Made by a program: the position numbers and the translations under genes. DNA of 6,209 nt from Bacillota bacterium (GTDB lineage: Bacteria > Bacillota > Dethiobacteria > DTU022 > JAAZDR01), in assembly GCA_012512705.1 (NCBI GenBank), contig JAAZDR010000068.1:1-6209 (forward strand). Direction: 5' to 3'. Below the pieces are notes generated by a model, which saw only the letters and a program-made list of their open reading frames with translations, had not been told where the DNA came from and ran no database searches. Numbering within the stretch: position 1 is the first letter of the stretch; the number at the start of each line of letters is the position of its first letter. Shown in pieces: positions 1 through 6,209 of the stretch.

Positions 1-150
1 GCTAAGCTTTATAAGGAAGCGTTAGAGAACCTAGACCAGACAGAAGAAGTATTTTATTATTTATGCCCAGTGTGCGGAAATATTGAAAAATCCGTTCCTG
101 AAAAATGCTTTATCTGTGGTGTTCCAGGGGATAAATTTATTAAATATTAA
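1..150 (+). CDS. Rubrerythrin-like protein, C-terminal end (5' truncated)
   Basis: Only the last 49 codons and a TAA stop are in the window; the gene begins upstream. The fragment has two Cys-x-x-Cys pairs, CPVCG at fragment residues 22-26 and CFICG at 36-40, ten residues apart. This is the rubredoxin-like Fe(Cys)4 knuckle that closes rubrerythrins. The residues before it (KLYKEALENL) fit the end of the last helix of the ferritin-like diiron domain, and the protein ends nine residues after the last knuckle (VPGDKFIKY), as rubrerythrins usually do. Rubrerythrins are cytoplasmic peroxidases that reduce hydrogen peroxide in anaerobes, with the rubredoxin site passing electrons to the diiron centre. 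The second knuckle has Phe where Pro is common, which should not affect iron binding. The diiron ligands are off the window, so another rubredoxin-tailed protein is possible. Confidence 0.82.
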   Translation, partial: AKLYKEALENLDQTEEVFYYLCPVCGNIEKSVPEKCFICGVPGDKFIKY

Positions 151-153
151 AAG

Positions 154-174
154 CTGGCAGGCATAACCTGCCAG
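154..174 (+). terminator. GC-rich hairpin after the rubrerythrin gene, possible terminator
   Basis: CTGGCAGG (154-161) and CCTGCCAG (167-174) form a perfect 8-bp stem around a five-base loop, starting three bases after the rubrerythrin stop. No T-run follows, so it is not a canonical intrinsic terminator. It could act as a weak terminator or as a 3'-end stabiliser. An 8-bp palindrome, ACAGCTGT, lies directly after it (175-182). Confidence 0.4.
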
Positions 175-201
175 ACAGCTGTAGAGGCCTAATAACGGCT
201 C

Positions 202-298
202 AAATACAGGGATTCCAGGTCAATTGCTTGCCAGAAAGTGTTTTTGTAGAAACTTGAAAGCCCTGTATTTTTATTTGCCTTGGTAAGAGCCTGTATTT
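202..298. repeat. Three copies of a CCTGTATTT motif before the HD-rnr promoter
   Basis: AAATACAGGG at 202-211 is an exact inverted copy of CCCTGTATTT at 261-270, and a third copy, CCTGTATTT, lies at 290-298. The two direct copies extend into similar T-rich flanks (261-276 and 290-304). All copies lie upstream of the TATAAT at 319-324, and the last overlaps where the -35 box would be. This arrangement suggests binding sites for a regulator, though the regulator is unknown. If transcription starts further upstream, the inverted copy could instead pair in RNA with either direct copy. The rest of 151-396 holds the hairpin, the promoter and the ribosome binding site, with no gene that I can support. 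Confidence 0.5.
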
Positions 299-324
299 TA
301 TTTTAAAAACCAATGGGGTATAAT
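296..324 (+). promoter_or_regulatory. Putative promoter of the HD-rnr operon
   Basis: A consensus -10 box TATAAT lies at 319-324. The hexamer 17 bases upstream (296-301, TTTTAT) is a poor -35 box and there is no TG extension. The start of transcription would fall near 331, giving a leader of about 65 bases. A good -10 with a poor -35, with a repeated motif next to it, is compatible with activator dependence; that part is inference. Confidence 0.55.
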
Positions 325-380
325 GAATGCTAAGGTTATTTATGGTAATGGAGTCCGTTGTTCTTTCTAACGTATATAAA

Positions 381-388
381 AAGGAGAG
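381..388 (+). promoter_or_regulatory. Ribosome binding site of the HD-domain gene
   Basis: AAGGAGAG, with an AGGAG core, ends eight bases before the ATG at 397. It supports that ATG as the start. Confidence 0.8.
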
Positions 389-396
389 ATTGAGCG

Positions 397-951
397 ATGC
401 AACGGGAGGAAGCTTTAAAACTTCTCAAACAGCATGTGAAAAACAAAAACCTTTTTAAACATTGTCTAGCAGTTGAGGCGGTGATGCGCCGTCTTGCACG
501 CCATTTTGGGGAAGATGAAGAACGCTGGGGTCTAGCCGGCCTACTCCATGACGTAGATTATGACAAGACCGTTGATTCTCCAGAGAAGCATGCTCTTGTA
601 GGCGGCCAGATTTTAGAAGAACAGGGGGTAGACGCGGATATAGTGCGTGCTGTTAAGGCGCATAACCCCCGTGCCGCTGGGTTTGAACCAGAAAGCCTTT
701 TTGAAAAAGCCCTCTTTGTTTCTGATCCTGTTACCGGGTTGATTGTTGCCGCGGCTTTAATTCATCCTGACAAAAAGCTTTCGGCAATCGATACCGGTTT
801 TGTCCTTAACCGCTTTCAGGAGAAAAGCTTTGCGCGGGGGGCTAACAGGGAACAGATGCAAAAGTGTGGAGAGATCGGACTCTCTCTGGAGCAGTTTATT
901 CAGTTAAGCCTGGAGGCTATGCAGGCGATTGCTAAAGATCTAGGCCTTTAG
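397..951 (+). CDS. HD/HDIG-domain phosphohydrolase of unknown substrate
   Basis: This complete 184-residue protein begins at an ATG behind a strong Shine-Dalgarno. It carries the metal-binding residues of the HD superfamily: His22 (FKHCLAVE), the His51-Asp52 pair (LLHDVDYDKT), His65 (EKHALVGG), His89 (KAHN) and Asp110 (FVSDPVTG). The spacing fits the HDIG-type single-domain proteins common in Clostridia. These are soluble, metal-dependent hydrolases acting on nucleotides or other phosphate esters, but the sequence does not show which substrate. The set of ligands looks intact, so an active enzyme is likely. No membrane segment or second domain is present. It is 37 bases upstream of rnr with no terminator between, so the two are probably co-transcribed and a role linked to RNA or nucleotide turnover is possible. 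That link rests on context only. Confidence 0.9.
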   Translation: MQREEALKLLKQHVKNKNLFKHCLAVEAVMRRLARHFGEDEERWGLAGLLHDVDYDKTVDSPEKHALVGGQILEEQGVDADIVRAVKAHNPRAAGFEPESLFEKALFVSDPVTGLIVAAALIHPDKKLSAIDTGFVLNRFQEKSFARGANREQMQKCGEIGLSLEQFIQLSLEAMQAIAKDLGL

Positions 952-972
952 ACGACATCAGTGCATTGATTG

Positions 973-982
973 AAGGAAGTGA
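973..982 (+). promoter_or_regulatory. Ribosome binding site of rnr
   Basis: AAGGAAGTGA matches the ideal AAGGAGGTGA at nine of ten bases and ends six bases before the ATG at 989, so it fixes the rnr start. Confidence 0.85.
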
Positions 983-988
983 GAATTA

Positions 989-3124
989 ATGTTAACTGGA
1001 CGTGGGCAAGCCCGCTTCAAAGAAAGGATACTTTTTGCTTTACGTGAAAATAAACGGCCGATGACTTTTGAACAGCTCCGGCGCAAACTTGCTGTGAAGA
1101 AAGGCCGGGGCATCAAAAAGTTATATCAATTACTCGATAGCCTCGAGAGAAATGGCCAGGTAGTTAAAAATTTTCAAGGACGCTACGGTCTGCCGGAGAG
1201 TCAGGGCTGTTTGACAGGAAGGATTCAGGGGCATGCCCGCGGTTTTGCTTTCCTGCTGCCGGATAAGCCAGGAGAGTCTGATGTTTTTCTGCCTCCTGAC
1301 AGTCTAGGCGGGGCCCTTCACGGTGATCGTGTTCTCGTGCGTCTAAAAGCACAGGAGGGTAGTAAAAGCCGTGAAGGAGAAGTATTGCGAATATTAGAGA
1401 AGCGTAACCCCCGTTTTACCGGCACCTATGAACGTTCACGTAAAGGGGGCTTTGTCGTCCCCGATGATCGTCGGTTGCAATATGATTTCTTTATTCCTTT
1501 AGGGGCGGGAGCGACTGCCCATGACGGCGATAAAGTGGTTGCCGAGATCACCCGGCGAAAAAGCGGTCAAGGTTTTCCGGAAGGGAAAATTGTTGAAGTT
1601 TTGGGCGTTACCGGCGCTCCCGGCGTAGATATAACTGTACTCCAGAAAGAGTATGGTCTGCCGGACAAGTTTCCTAAAGCAGTAGAGAAAGAGCTGGATA
1701 AACTGCCGTTACAGGTAGATGTTGAAGCTGCCTTAGCCGAGGGCCGGCTCGATTTACGAGAACTGCCAATAGTTACAATTGATGGGGCTGATGCCAAAGA
1801 TCTCGATGATGCTGTTTCTCTGGAAAAAACGGCTGTTGGTTACCGTTTGGGAGTACATATTGCCGATGTCTCTCATTATGTGCAAGAGGGGAGCGCACTA
1901 GACAAAGAAGCTTTAAAGCGCGGCAATAGTGTTTATCTCGTGGACCGGGTAATTCCCATGCTTCCACCGCGCCTTTCCAATGATCTGTGCAGCCTTAACC
2001 CGCAAGCAGAACGGCTTGCGGTCAGCACATTTATTGATTTCGATCAACAGGGAAACCGCTTAGCCTATCATTTTGCCCCAAGTATTATCTGTTCCAGAGA
2101 GCGGATGACCTATGAGACAGTACAAAAAATATTGGATGGAGATCCTGCATTCCGCAGTAGTCGTTACGAGCCCTTGGTAGGGATGTTTGAAGATATGAAA
2201 ACACTGGCTTTGCAGCTAAAAGAGAAAAGAAGACAGCGCGGAGCAATAGATTTTGATCTTCCGGAGACAAAAGTTTTCCTTGATGAAGATGGTCATCCTC
2301 TTGCTGTAGAGAAACGAGCTCTTGGTATAGCGGAGAATATCATTGAGGAGTTCATGCTTGCTTGCAATGAAGTAGTTGCCTCTCATTTTTATCAAGAAGG
2401 CGTGCCTTTTATCTACCGTGTCCATGGCAAGCCAGAGGTAGAGAAACTTGCAGCCCTCCGCGATCTGCTTACACTTTTTGGACTGAGTCTGCCAGGTGAT
2501 CTATACAGGGCGAAGCCTGCGGATCTGCAACGGCTTCTGGAACGGGCCAAGGGCACGCGAGGAGAAAAACTGGTAGGCTATTTGCTTTTACGCTCTATGC
2601 AGCAGGCGCGTTATAGTGCTGAATGGCAGGAACATTTCGGTCTGGCAGCCCAATACTATACCCACTTTACTTCTCCGATTCGTCGCTACGGAGATTTGTG
2701 TGTTCATCGGATTTTGAGGCATTGTCTGCAAAAAGATCTCACATTGAAGCGTCGCCGCAAGCTGGCCCTCGAACTTCCGAAGGTTGCCGAGCATATTTCA
2801 CACACAGAAAGGGTTGCTGCTGATGCGGAACGGGAAAGCGTGGAGTTGAAAAAAATAGAGTATATGCAGGGTAAAGAGGGGGAAGTATTTGAGGGAATTG
2901 TAAGCGGGGTTACTTCTTTCGGGCTTTTCGTAGAGCTTGAAAACACGGTTGAAGGAATGCTGCATGTAAGCGCTCTCGAAGATGACTATTACCGTTTTCA
3001 CGAGAAACAATATGCTCTTGTTGGAGAAAATACGGGAAAGACCTTTAGATTAGGAGAACCGCTGCGGGTCAAGCTAATTAAGGTCAATCTTTCAGATCGG
3101 ATGATTGACTTTGCCCTTGCCTGA
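989..3124 (+). CDS. rnr: Ribonuclease R (3'-5' exoribonuclease)
   Basis: This complete 711-residue protein has the full RNase R layout. Residues 1-68 look like a winged-helix N-terminus, about 73-205 hold two cold-shock-like OB domains (GRIQGHARGFAF at 77-88), about 255-590 is the RNB catalytic domain, and about 630-709 is an S1 RNA-binding domain (GIVSGVTSFGLFVEL). The catalytic magnesium ligands are the aspartates of TIDGADAKDLDDA: Asp265, Asp271, Asp273 and Asp274, spaced as the four in the E. coli enzyme. Tyr316 (SVYLVDRVIPM) and the FTSPIRRYGDL motif (560-570) are also conserved. RNase R degrades structured RNA and removes non-stop mRNAs during trans-translation, which fits smpB and ssrA just downstream. 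The protein stops right after S1 and lacks the long lysine-rich tail of the E. coli enzyme. It probably shares an operon with the HD gene. Confidence 0.98.
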   Translation: MLTGRGQARFKERILFALRENKRPMTFEQLRRKLAVKKGRGIKKLYQLLDSLERNGQVVKNFQGRYGLPESQGCLTGRIQGHARGFAFLLPDKPGESDVFLPPDSLGGALHGDRVLVRLKAQEGSKSREGEVLRILEKRNPRFTGTYERSRKGGFVVPDDRRLQYDFFIPLGAGATAHDGDKVVAEITRRKSGQGFPEGKIVEVLGVTGAPGVDITVLQKEYGLPDKFPKAVEKELDKLPLQVDVEAALAEGRLDLRELPIVTIDGADAKDLDDAVSLEKTAVGYRLGVHIADVSHYVQEGSALDKEALKRGNSVYLVDRVIPMLPPRLSNDLCSLNPQAERLAVSTFIDFDQQGNRLAYHFAPSIICSRERMTYETVQKILDGDPAFRSSRYEPLVGMFEDMKTLALQLKEKRRQRGAIDFDLPETKVFLDEDGHPLAVEKRALGIAENIIEEFMLACNEVVASHFYQEGVPFIYRVHGKPEVEKLAALRDLLTLFGLSLPGDLYRAKPADLQRLLERAKGTRGEKLVGYLLLRSMQQARYSAEWQEHFGLAAQYYTHFTSPIRRYGDLCVHRILRHCLQKDLTLKRRRKLALELPKVAEHISHTERVAADAERESVELKKIEYMQGKEGEVFEGIVSGVTSFGLFVELENTVEGMLHVSALEDDYYRFHEKQYALVGENTGKTFRLGEPLRVKLIKVNLSDRMIDFALA

Positions 3125-3222
3125 AAAAGTTCATTTGCTAAAGCTTCCTTCGCTATTTTAAACTATTTCAAGTAATTCTTTCCCATTAAATAGCAAATAT
3201 TGATCAGCATGATTGTAAGCAG

Positions 3223-3252
3223 TTGACGCTTCTGTCAGGCTGGTGTTATAAT
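3223..3252 (+). promoter_or_regulatory. Strong promoter of smpB-ssrA (extended -10)
   Basis: A -35 box TTGACG (3223-3228) and a -10 box TATAAT (3247-3252) are 18 bases apart, and TG at 3244-3245 gives an extended -10. Transcription should start near 3259, leaving a leader of about 80 bases before smpB. No intrinsic terminator is visible between rnr (ends 3124) and this promoter, so some read-through from rnr is possible. An 8-bp inverted repeat, ATTTGCTA/TAGCAAAT (3133-3140 and 3191-3198), lies in the gap but is too widely spaced to be a convincing terminator. Confidence 0.85.
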
Positions 3253-3274
3253 GTTTAAACCACGAGGTATTTCA

Positions 3275-3331
3275 ATGCACCCTATTTGTCTCAAAGTTAG
3301 CAGGCAGGTAGGGTTAATTAATTTTTATTGA
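3275..3331 (+). CDS. Possible 18-codon leader ORF upstream of smpB
   Basis: An ATG at 3275 is preceded by a GAGGT Shine-Dalgarno (3264-3268) with a six-base spacer, about 16 bases after the predicted transcription start. The frame encodes [18 protein letters not shown] and ends with TGA at 3329-3331. That stop overlaps the smpB ribosome binding site (3330-3335) and lies 10 bases before the smpB ATG. A ribosome finishing this ORF would be placed on the smpB initiation region, which suggests translational coupling or a regulatory leader peptide. The peptide has no recognisable domain. An ORF this short can arise by chance, so this is a hypothesis based on position and its ribosome binding site. 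Confidence 0.35.
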   Translation: MHPICLKVSRQVGLINFY

Positions 3332-3335
3332 GGTG
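3330..3335 (+). promoter_or_regulatory. Ribosome binding site that decides the smpB start
   Basis: GAGGTG is six bases before the ATG at 3342. An in-frame GTG at 3333 lies inside this site and has no Shine-Dalgarno of its own at a suitable distance, so the ATG at 3342 is the better start. Confidence 0.85.
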
Positions 3336-3341
3336 GCCCGT

Positions 3342-3800
3342 ATGGAAGAAAGAGTGCTGACACAAAATCGTAAAGCAAGACATGATTATTTTATTGAAGA
3401 AACTTACGAGGCAGGGATTGTCCTTCTAGGGACAGAAGTGAAGTCAGCACGGGCAGGGAAGGTTAACCTCAAAGATAGCTATGTGCATATCGAAAACGGC
3501 GAACTGTATCTTTTTAATATGCACATTAGTCCCTATGAGCAGGCCAACCGCTTCAATCATGATCCGCTGCGAACGCGTAAGCTCTTGATGCATAAGTCAG
3601 AGATCAAGCGCCTAATAGGAAAGGTTCAGGAAAAGGGTTATACGTTAATCCCCTTGCGTCTTTACCTTGTCCGTGGTAAGATTAAAGTAGAGATTGCGCT
3701 TGCCAAAGGCAAGAAAACATATGATAAACGGCGCACTCTGGCGGAAAAAGATGCCCGCCGAGAGATTGAACGCGCTTTTAAAGAAAAACAAAAGTATTAA
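3342..3800 (+). CDS. smpB: SsrA-binding protein SmpB
   Basis: This 152-residue protein is full length for the SmpB family. Recognisable features in order are [18 protein letters not shown] (residues 8-25), GTEVKS (30-35), the HISPYEQAN stretch (61-69), HDP (73-75) and the basic C-terminal tail starting at [18 protein letters not shown] (123-140). In the family the beta-barrel body binds the tRNA-like part of tmRNA, and the tail enters the empty mRNA channel of the stalled ribosome near the decoding centre. The start was chosen at ATG 3342 because of the GAGGTG at 3330; starting at GTG 3333 would add three residues encoded by the ribosome binding site itself. Its RNA partner ssrA begins 29 bases after the stop, so both are likely made from the promoter at 3223-3252. 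Confidence 0.98.
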   Translation: MEERVLTQNRKARHDYFIEETYEAGIVLLGTEVKSARAGKVNLKDSYVHIENGELYLFNMHISPYEQANRFNHDPLRTRKLLMHKSEIKRLIGKVQEKGYTLIPLRLYLVRGKIKVEIALAKGKKTYDKRRTLAEKDARREIERAFKEKQKY

Positions 3801-3829
3801 ATAATGCTTATACCTCTAAAACCTAACAA

Positions 3830-4189
3830 GGGGGCGACATGGCTTCGACGGGGGTAGCAAAAGCAGGAGCTGCGAGTCCAGGACCATGGCCTGGTTAAAA
3901 CATGGAAGGCTATAAACGCCAACGATAATCAAGTTCTCGCTGCTGCTTAATTAACCAGTGGCGCATCTGCCCTTTCCTTGCCTGTGGGATTGGATCGCAG
4001 GTGTCATAAATACAGGCTACCCGGTGCCGGTTCGCTCTGCCCAAGCACTAGGGGAACTATAATAGAGCTAGCACCACTGGTATCCGGTCTTGAGGAAACC
4101 GTGGTGTGAAAGCGAAGTCAAGACTACGCTCGTAGACGCTCTTGATTTTATACCTTCGGACGCGGGTTCGACTCCCGCCGCCTCCACCA
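3830..4189 (+). ncRNA. ssrA: Transfer-messenger RNA (tmRNA)
   Basis: This is a one-piece tmRNA of 360 bases. The 5' end GGGGGCG (3830-3836) pairs with CGCCTCC (4179-4185), with one G-U pair, to form the acceptor stem, followed by A4186 and an encoded CCA (4187-4189). The T arm is GCGGG/CCCGC around TTCGACT (4162-4178). The start GGGGGCGACATGGCTTCGAC is typical of the family. The tag frame runs from resume codon GCC at 3918 to TAA at 3948-3950 and encodes ANDNQVLAAA; with the alanine carried by the RNA the tag is 11 residues. The five bases before the resume codon, TAAAC, keep the U-A seen at the same place in E. coli. Internal stems include CCAGG/CCTGG (3878-3882, 3890-3894) and 4072-4081 with 4098-4106; I did not resolve all pseudoknots. 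It probably arises by processing of a smpB-ssrA transcript, with RNase P making the 5' end. Confidence 0.98.
3918..3950 (+). other. tmRNA-encoded proteolysis tag ANDNQVLAAA and stop
   Basis: The codons GCC AAC GAT AAT CAA GTT CTC GCT GCT GCT TAA form the message part of tmRNA. The AND start and the L-A-A type hydrophobic end match known tags, which direct tagged proteins to ClpXP and related proteases. Gln-Val occupies the place of the Tyr-Ala in the E. coli tag, and the end is LAAA instead of ALAA. Confidence 0.9.
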
Positions 4190-4284
4190 GTCAAATCCAC
4201 AATTTTTCTATGTTGATTGTGTTTTCATGAACTATAACCTTTTTAACATAAGTCTGGATGATGCAATAATCATTTTTATACAAT

Positions 4285-4310
4285 GAAAACCCCTGATTTC
4301 AGGGGTTTTC
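4285..4310. terminator. Bidirectional intrinsic terminator between ssrA and the metal ATPase gene
   Basis: GAAAACCCCTG (4285-4295) pairs perfectly with CAGGGGTTTTC (4300-4310), an 11-bp stem with loop ATTT. The T-run lies on the outer 3' arm on both strands, so it can end transcription of smpB-ssrA from the left and of the convergent ATPase gene from the right; its edge is 24 bases beyond the ATPase stop. The stretch between ssrA and this hairpin (4190-4284) is A+T-rich and holds no gene that I can support, only a weak 6-bp hairpin CACAAT/ATTGTG (4198-4203, 4216-4221) followed by TTTT. Confidence 0.88.
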
Positions 4311-4334
4311 GTGTATGTTCCGGAAAGATTCACT

Positions 4335-6209
4335 CTATGGCAGGTTAGGAACCCTGGAAGTTTTAATTAATCTGGCCGAATTGATCACCACAATCACAGA
4401 TCCAATATTATGCGCCAGTGCACCGGTAACAGGGTTTAACAAGCCGGCGCTAGAGGCGGCTAGGGCAAGTATGTTGAAAATTAGCGCAAAGAAAATGTTA
4501 AATTTTATAGTCCTAACTGTTATTTTACCTAGTTTTAAAAAATAAGGCACCTTTGTTATATCATCCCCCATCAAAGCAACATCTGCAGCTTCTATCGCTG
4601 CATCTGTTCCCATAGCTCCCATAGCAATGCCGATATCAGCTGCAGCCAGGGAAGGGGCGTCATTTATTCCGTCACCGACCATGGCTACTTTAAATTTTTC
4701 CAGCTGCAGATTTTTTACTTGCTTTAATTTCTCTTCGGGTAAAACATCAGAAAAGTATTCTTTTATGCCAACTTTTTTGGCTACCTGTTCAGCGATCTTT
4801 TGTTCGTCTCCAGTAATCATTTGAATTTTTGATACACCAGCATCGATAAGTTCTTTTGCCAGCGTATTATTGCCGTCCCTGATCTCCTCTTCAAAATAAA
4901 TAATGCCAATGGGAATGCCATCTTCCCAAATTGCAACAGCTTTTTGGCTTGAATCCGCTTTTGCCTTGCTTGAGTTCCGTGACAGTTTTAGCAAGGTTTT
5001 GTCCTCTATTTTACCCACGGCGTATTTGTTGCCCTTAACAACGGCTTCAACCCCTTTGCCTGGAAGGTTTCGGTAGTGGCAGGGATCGGATAAAACCAAT
5101 TTTTTTTGTTCCGCTGCTTCAAGAATGGCGCGAGCTAAGGGGTGGGCGGAATATTTTTCGACCGAAGCTGCTATTGAAAGGATGGAATCCGGTGACACAT
5201 CGTTGAGTGCTTCTACTGCGGAAACTTTCGGTCTACCGCTGGTAAGGGTTCCAGTTTTGTCAAAAAGAACAGCATTGATTTTCGATGCTTCCTCTAGGAT
5301 GCCCCCGCCTTTGACCAAAATACCGTTTTTTGAAGCGTTGCCTAGGGCAGAAACTACTGCGGTAGGTGATGCCAGGATAAAAGCACAGGGGCAGCCAGCG
5401 ATTAAAACTGTTATAGCACGGTAAATGTCTTTTGTTATTAACAAAACTATCAGCCCTAAAGTAATGATAGCAGGGGTAAAGTAGCGAGCATAGCGGTCTG
5501 CAATCCTTAAGACTGGAGCTTTTTGTTTTTCCGCTTCCTGCACAAGCTCAATTAATTTTCCCAGGGCAGTGCCTTCTCCTACTTTATTTACTTCCACTTC
5601 CAGCATACCGGAATAAATCACCGTTCCGGCATAAACATCGTCCCCGACCGTTTTCTCTACTGGAGCGGATTCACCAGTTAAAGGTGCTTGGTCCAACAAG
5701 GCCTTTCCCTTCATAACCCTGCCGTCAACGGGCAGTTTTTCGCCCGTACGAACCACGAGCCTTTCCCCTAGTTGTAATTCTTCTATCGGAACTTCCAATT
5801 CTTCTCCCCCGCGTAGGACAACTGCTTTGTCAGGTGCCAAGCGAATCAAAGCATCAATAGCAGAACGGGCTTTTTGAGCAGTAGTTTCTTCCAGGAGTGA
5901 ACCAAGCACCATGATCAGGGCAATAATAGCAGCCGAAAGGTATTCACCGATTACTACAGAGGCGATAATAGCTAGACTAACCAGTTCGTCCACATTCAGT
6001 TTTTTGCGCATGAGTCCTCTTATTGCTCCGGCAATGATCGGCCCCCCTAGGATTGCCAGTGCAGACATGGCGAGAAGTTCAGGCAAAAAAATGAACCCGT
6101 TTTTTTCGAATATGAAGCTTAAAACGATAAGAAAAATACCAAACGCTGTTGTGTAAAACTCCTTTTTCTGCAGTAGCTGTCTGTATGTGCCGAGATCTTT
6201 GTATCTGCC
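4335..6209 (-). CDS. Heavy-metal P1B-type ATPase (N-terminus beyond the window)
   Basis: The frame is open from the stop at 4335 to the window edge, giving 624 visible residues. The TTG at 6084-6086 is not a believable start: 41 further in-frame codons upstream include a membrane segment ([11 protein letters not shown]). In fragment numbering from the edge, the actuator TGES is at 178-181, the TM6 metal motif CPC at 273-275, the phosphorylated Asp317 in DKTGTLT, the nucleotide-binding His-Pro at 356-357 (SAHPLA), TGD at 466-468 and GDGINDAP at 512-519. These mark a complete catalytic core of a transition-metal exporter in the cytoplasmic membrane. Metal choice is unclear. TM7 has Asn579 where Zn/Cd pumps have Lys, and TM8 has His600-Asn601-x-Gly603 where they have Asp-x-Gly; copper-type Tyr-Asn and Met-x-x-Ser-Ser are also absent. 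The HN-x-x-S pattern resembles the Mycobacterium CtpC (manganese) group, from memory. An N-terminal metal-binding domain cannot be judged. Confidence 0.95.
   Translation of the reverse strand, partial: GRYKDLGTYRQLLQKKEFYTTAFGIFLIVLSFIFEKNGFIFLPELLAMSALAILGGPIIAGAIRGLMRKKLNVDELVSLAIIASVVIGEYLSAAIIALIMVLGSLLEETTAQKARSAIDALIRLAPDKAVVLRGGEELEVPIEELQLGERLVVRTGEKLPVDGRVMKGKALLDQAPLTGESAPVEKTVGDDVYAGTVIYSGMLEVEVNKVGEGTALGKLIELVQEAEKQKAPVLRIADRYARYFTPAIITLGLIVLLITKDIYRAITVLIAGCPCAFILASPTAVVSALGNASKNGILVKGGGILEEASKINAVLFDKTGTLTSGRPKVSAVEALNDVSPDSILSIAASVEKYSAHPLARAILEAAEQKKLVLSDPCHYRNLPGKGVEAVVKGNKYAVGKIEDKTLLKLSRNSSKAKADSSQKAVAIWEDGIPIGIIYFEEEIRDGNNTLAKELIDAGVSKIQMITGDEQKIAEQVAKKVGIKEYFSDVLPEEKLKQVKNLQLEKFKVAMVGDGINDAPSLAAADIGIAMGAMGTDAAIEAADVALMGDDITKVPYFLKLGKITVRTIKFNIFFALIFNILALAASSAGLLNPVTGALAHNIGSVIVVINSARLIKTSRVPNLP

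Noticed and set aside
1164..3010. Several open frames of 61-80 codons on the minus strand and one of 66 codons on the plus strand within rnr
   Set aside because: They overlap a clearly conserved gene, have no recognisable domains and lack coherent ribosome binding sites; they are shadows of rnr.
3333..3341. GTG at 3333 as an alternative smpB start, adding three residues
   Set aside because: The GTG is part of the GAGGTG Shine-Dalgarno that serves the ATG at 3342, and no other ribosome binding site fits it.
3801..3829. A separate ssrA promoter in the smpB-ssrA gap
   Set aside because: TTGAAC at 3766 has no -10 box at a suitable distance, and the gap has only partial TATA-like matches; co-transcription with smpB is the simpler reading.
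4162..4284. Integration (att) site at the tmRNA 3' end
   Set aside because: tmRNA 3' ends are common integration targets, but there is no second copy of the T-arm or acceptor sequence in the window and no integrase gene nearby.
4315..6156. Plus-strand open frames of 65-99 codons opposite the ATPase gene
   Set aside because: They are antisense to a gene with all P-type ATPase motifs, and their translations resemble no family.

Overview
The window reads as a stretch of chromosome from an anaerobic Gram-positive bacterium, most likely of the Clostridia. This rests on a rubrerythrin-type C-terminus (an oxidative-stress protein common in anaerobes), strong Shine-Dalgarno sites before every gene, moderate G+C by eye, and a one-piece tmRNA next to smpB and rnr. 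The genus cannot be named from what is visible.

Layout, left to right. Positions 1-150 are the last 49 codons of a rubrerythrin-like gene cut by the window edge. A 246-base intergenic region (151-396) follows, with a GC-rich hairpin, three copies of a CCTGTATTT motif and a TATAAT box. A plus-strand pair comes next: a 184-residue HD-domain phosphohydrolase (397-951) and, 37 bases later, rnr for RNase R (989-3124). A strong extended -10 promoter at 3223-3252 then drives smpB (start re-assigned to the ATG at 3342, ending at 3800) and the tmRNA gene ssrA (3830-4189). A perfect 11-bp hairpin terminator at 4285-4310 separates these from a convergent minus-strand gene. That gene (4335 to the window edge at 6209) encodes a heavy-metal P1B-type ATPase whose N-terminus lies outside the window.

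Functionally the centre of the window is a ribosome-rescue and RNA-decay module. SmpB and tmRNA free stalled ribosomes and tag the unfinished protein (encoded tag ANDNQVLAAA), and RNase R degrades the defective mRNA. The HD protein shares the apparent rnr operon, but its substrate is unknown. The metal ATPase is an unrelated neighbour that probably shares only the bidirectional terminator.

I see no mobile element, CRISPR array or clearly new system. The points most worth a second look are a possible 18-codon leader ORF with its own Shine-Dalgarno whose stop overlaps the smpB ribosome binding site; the non-standard TM7/TM8 metal-site residues of the ATPase (Asn and His-Asn-x-Gly where Zn/Cd pumps carry Lys and Asp); and the repeated motif before the HD-rnr promoter.
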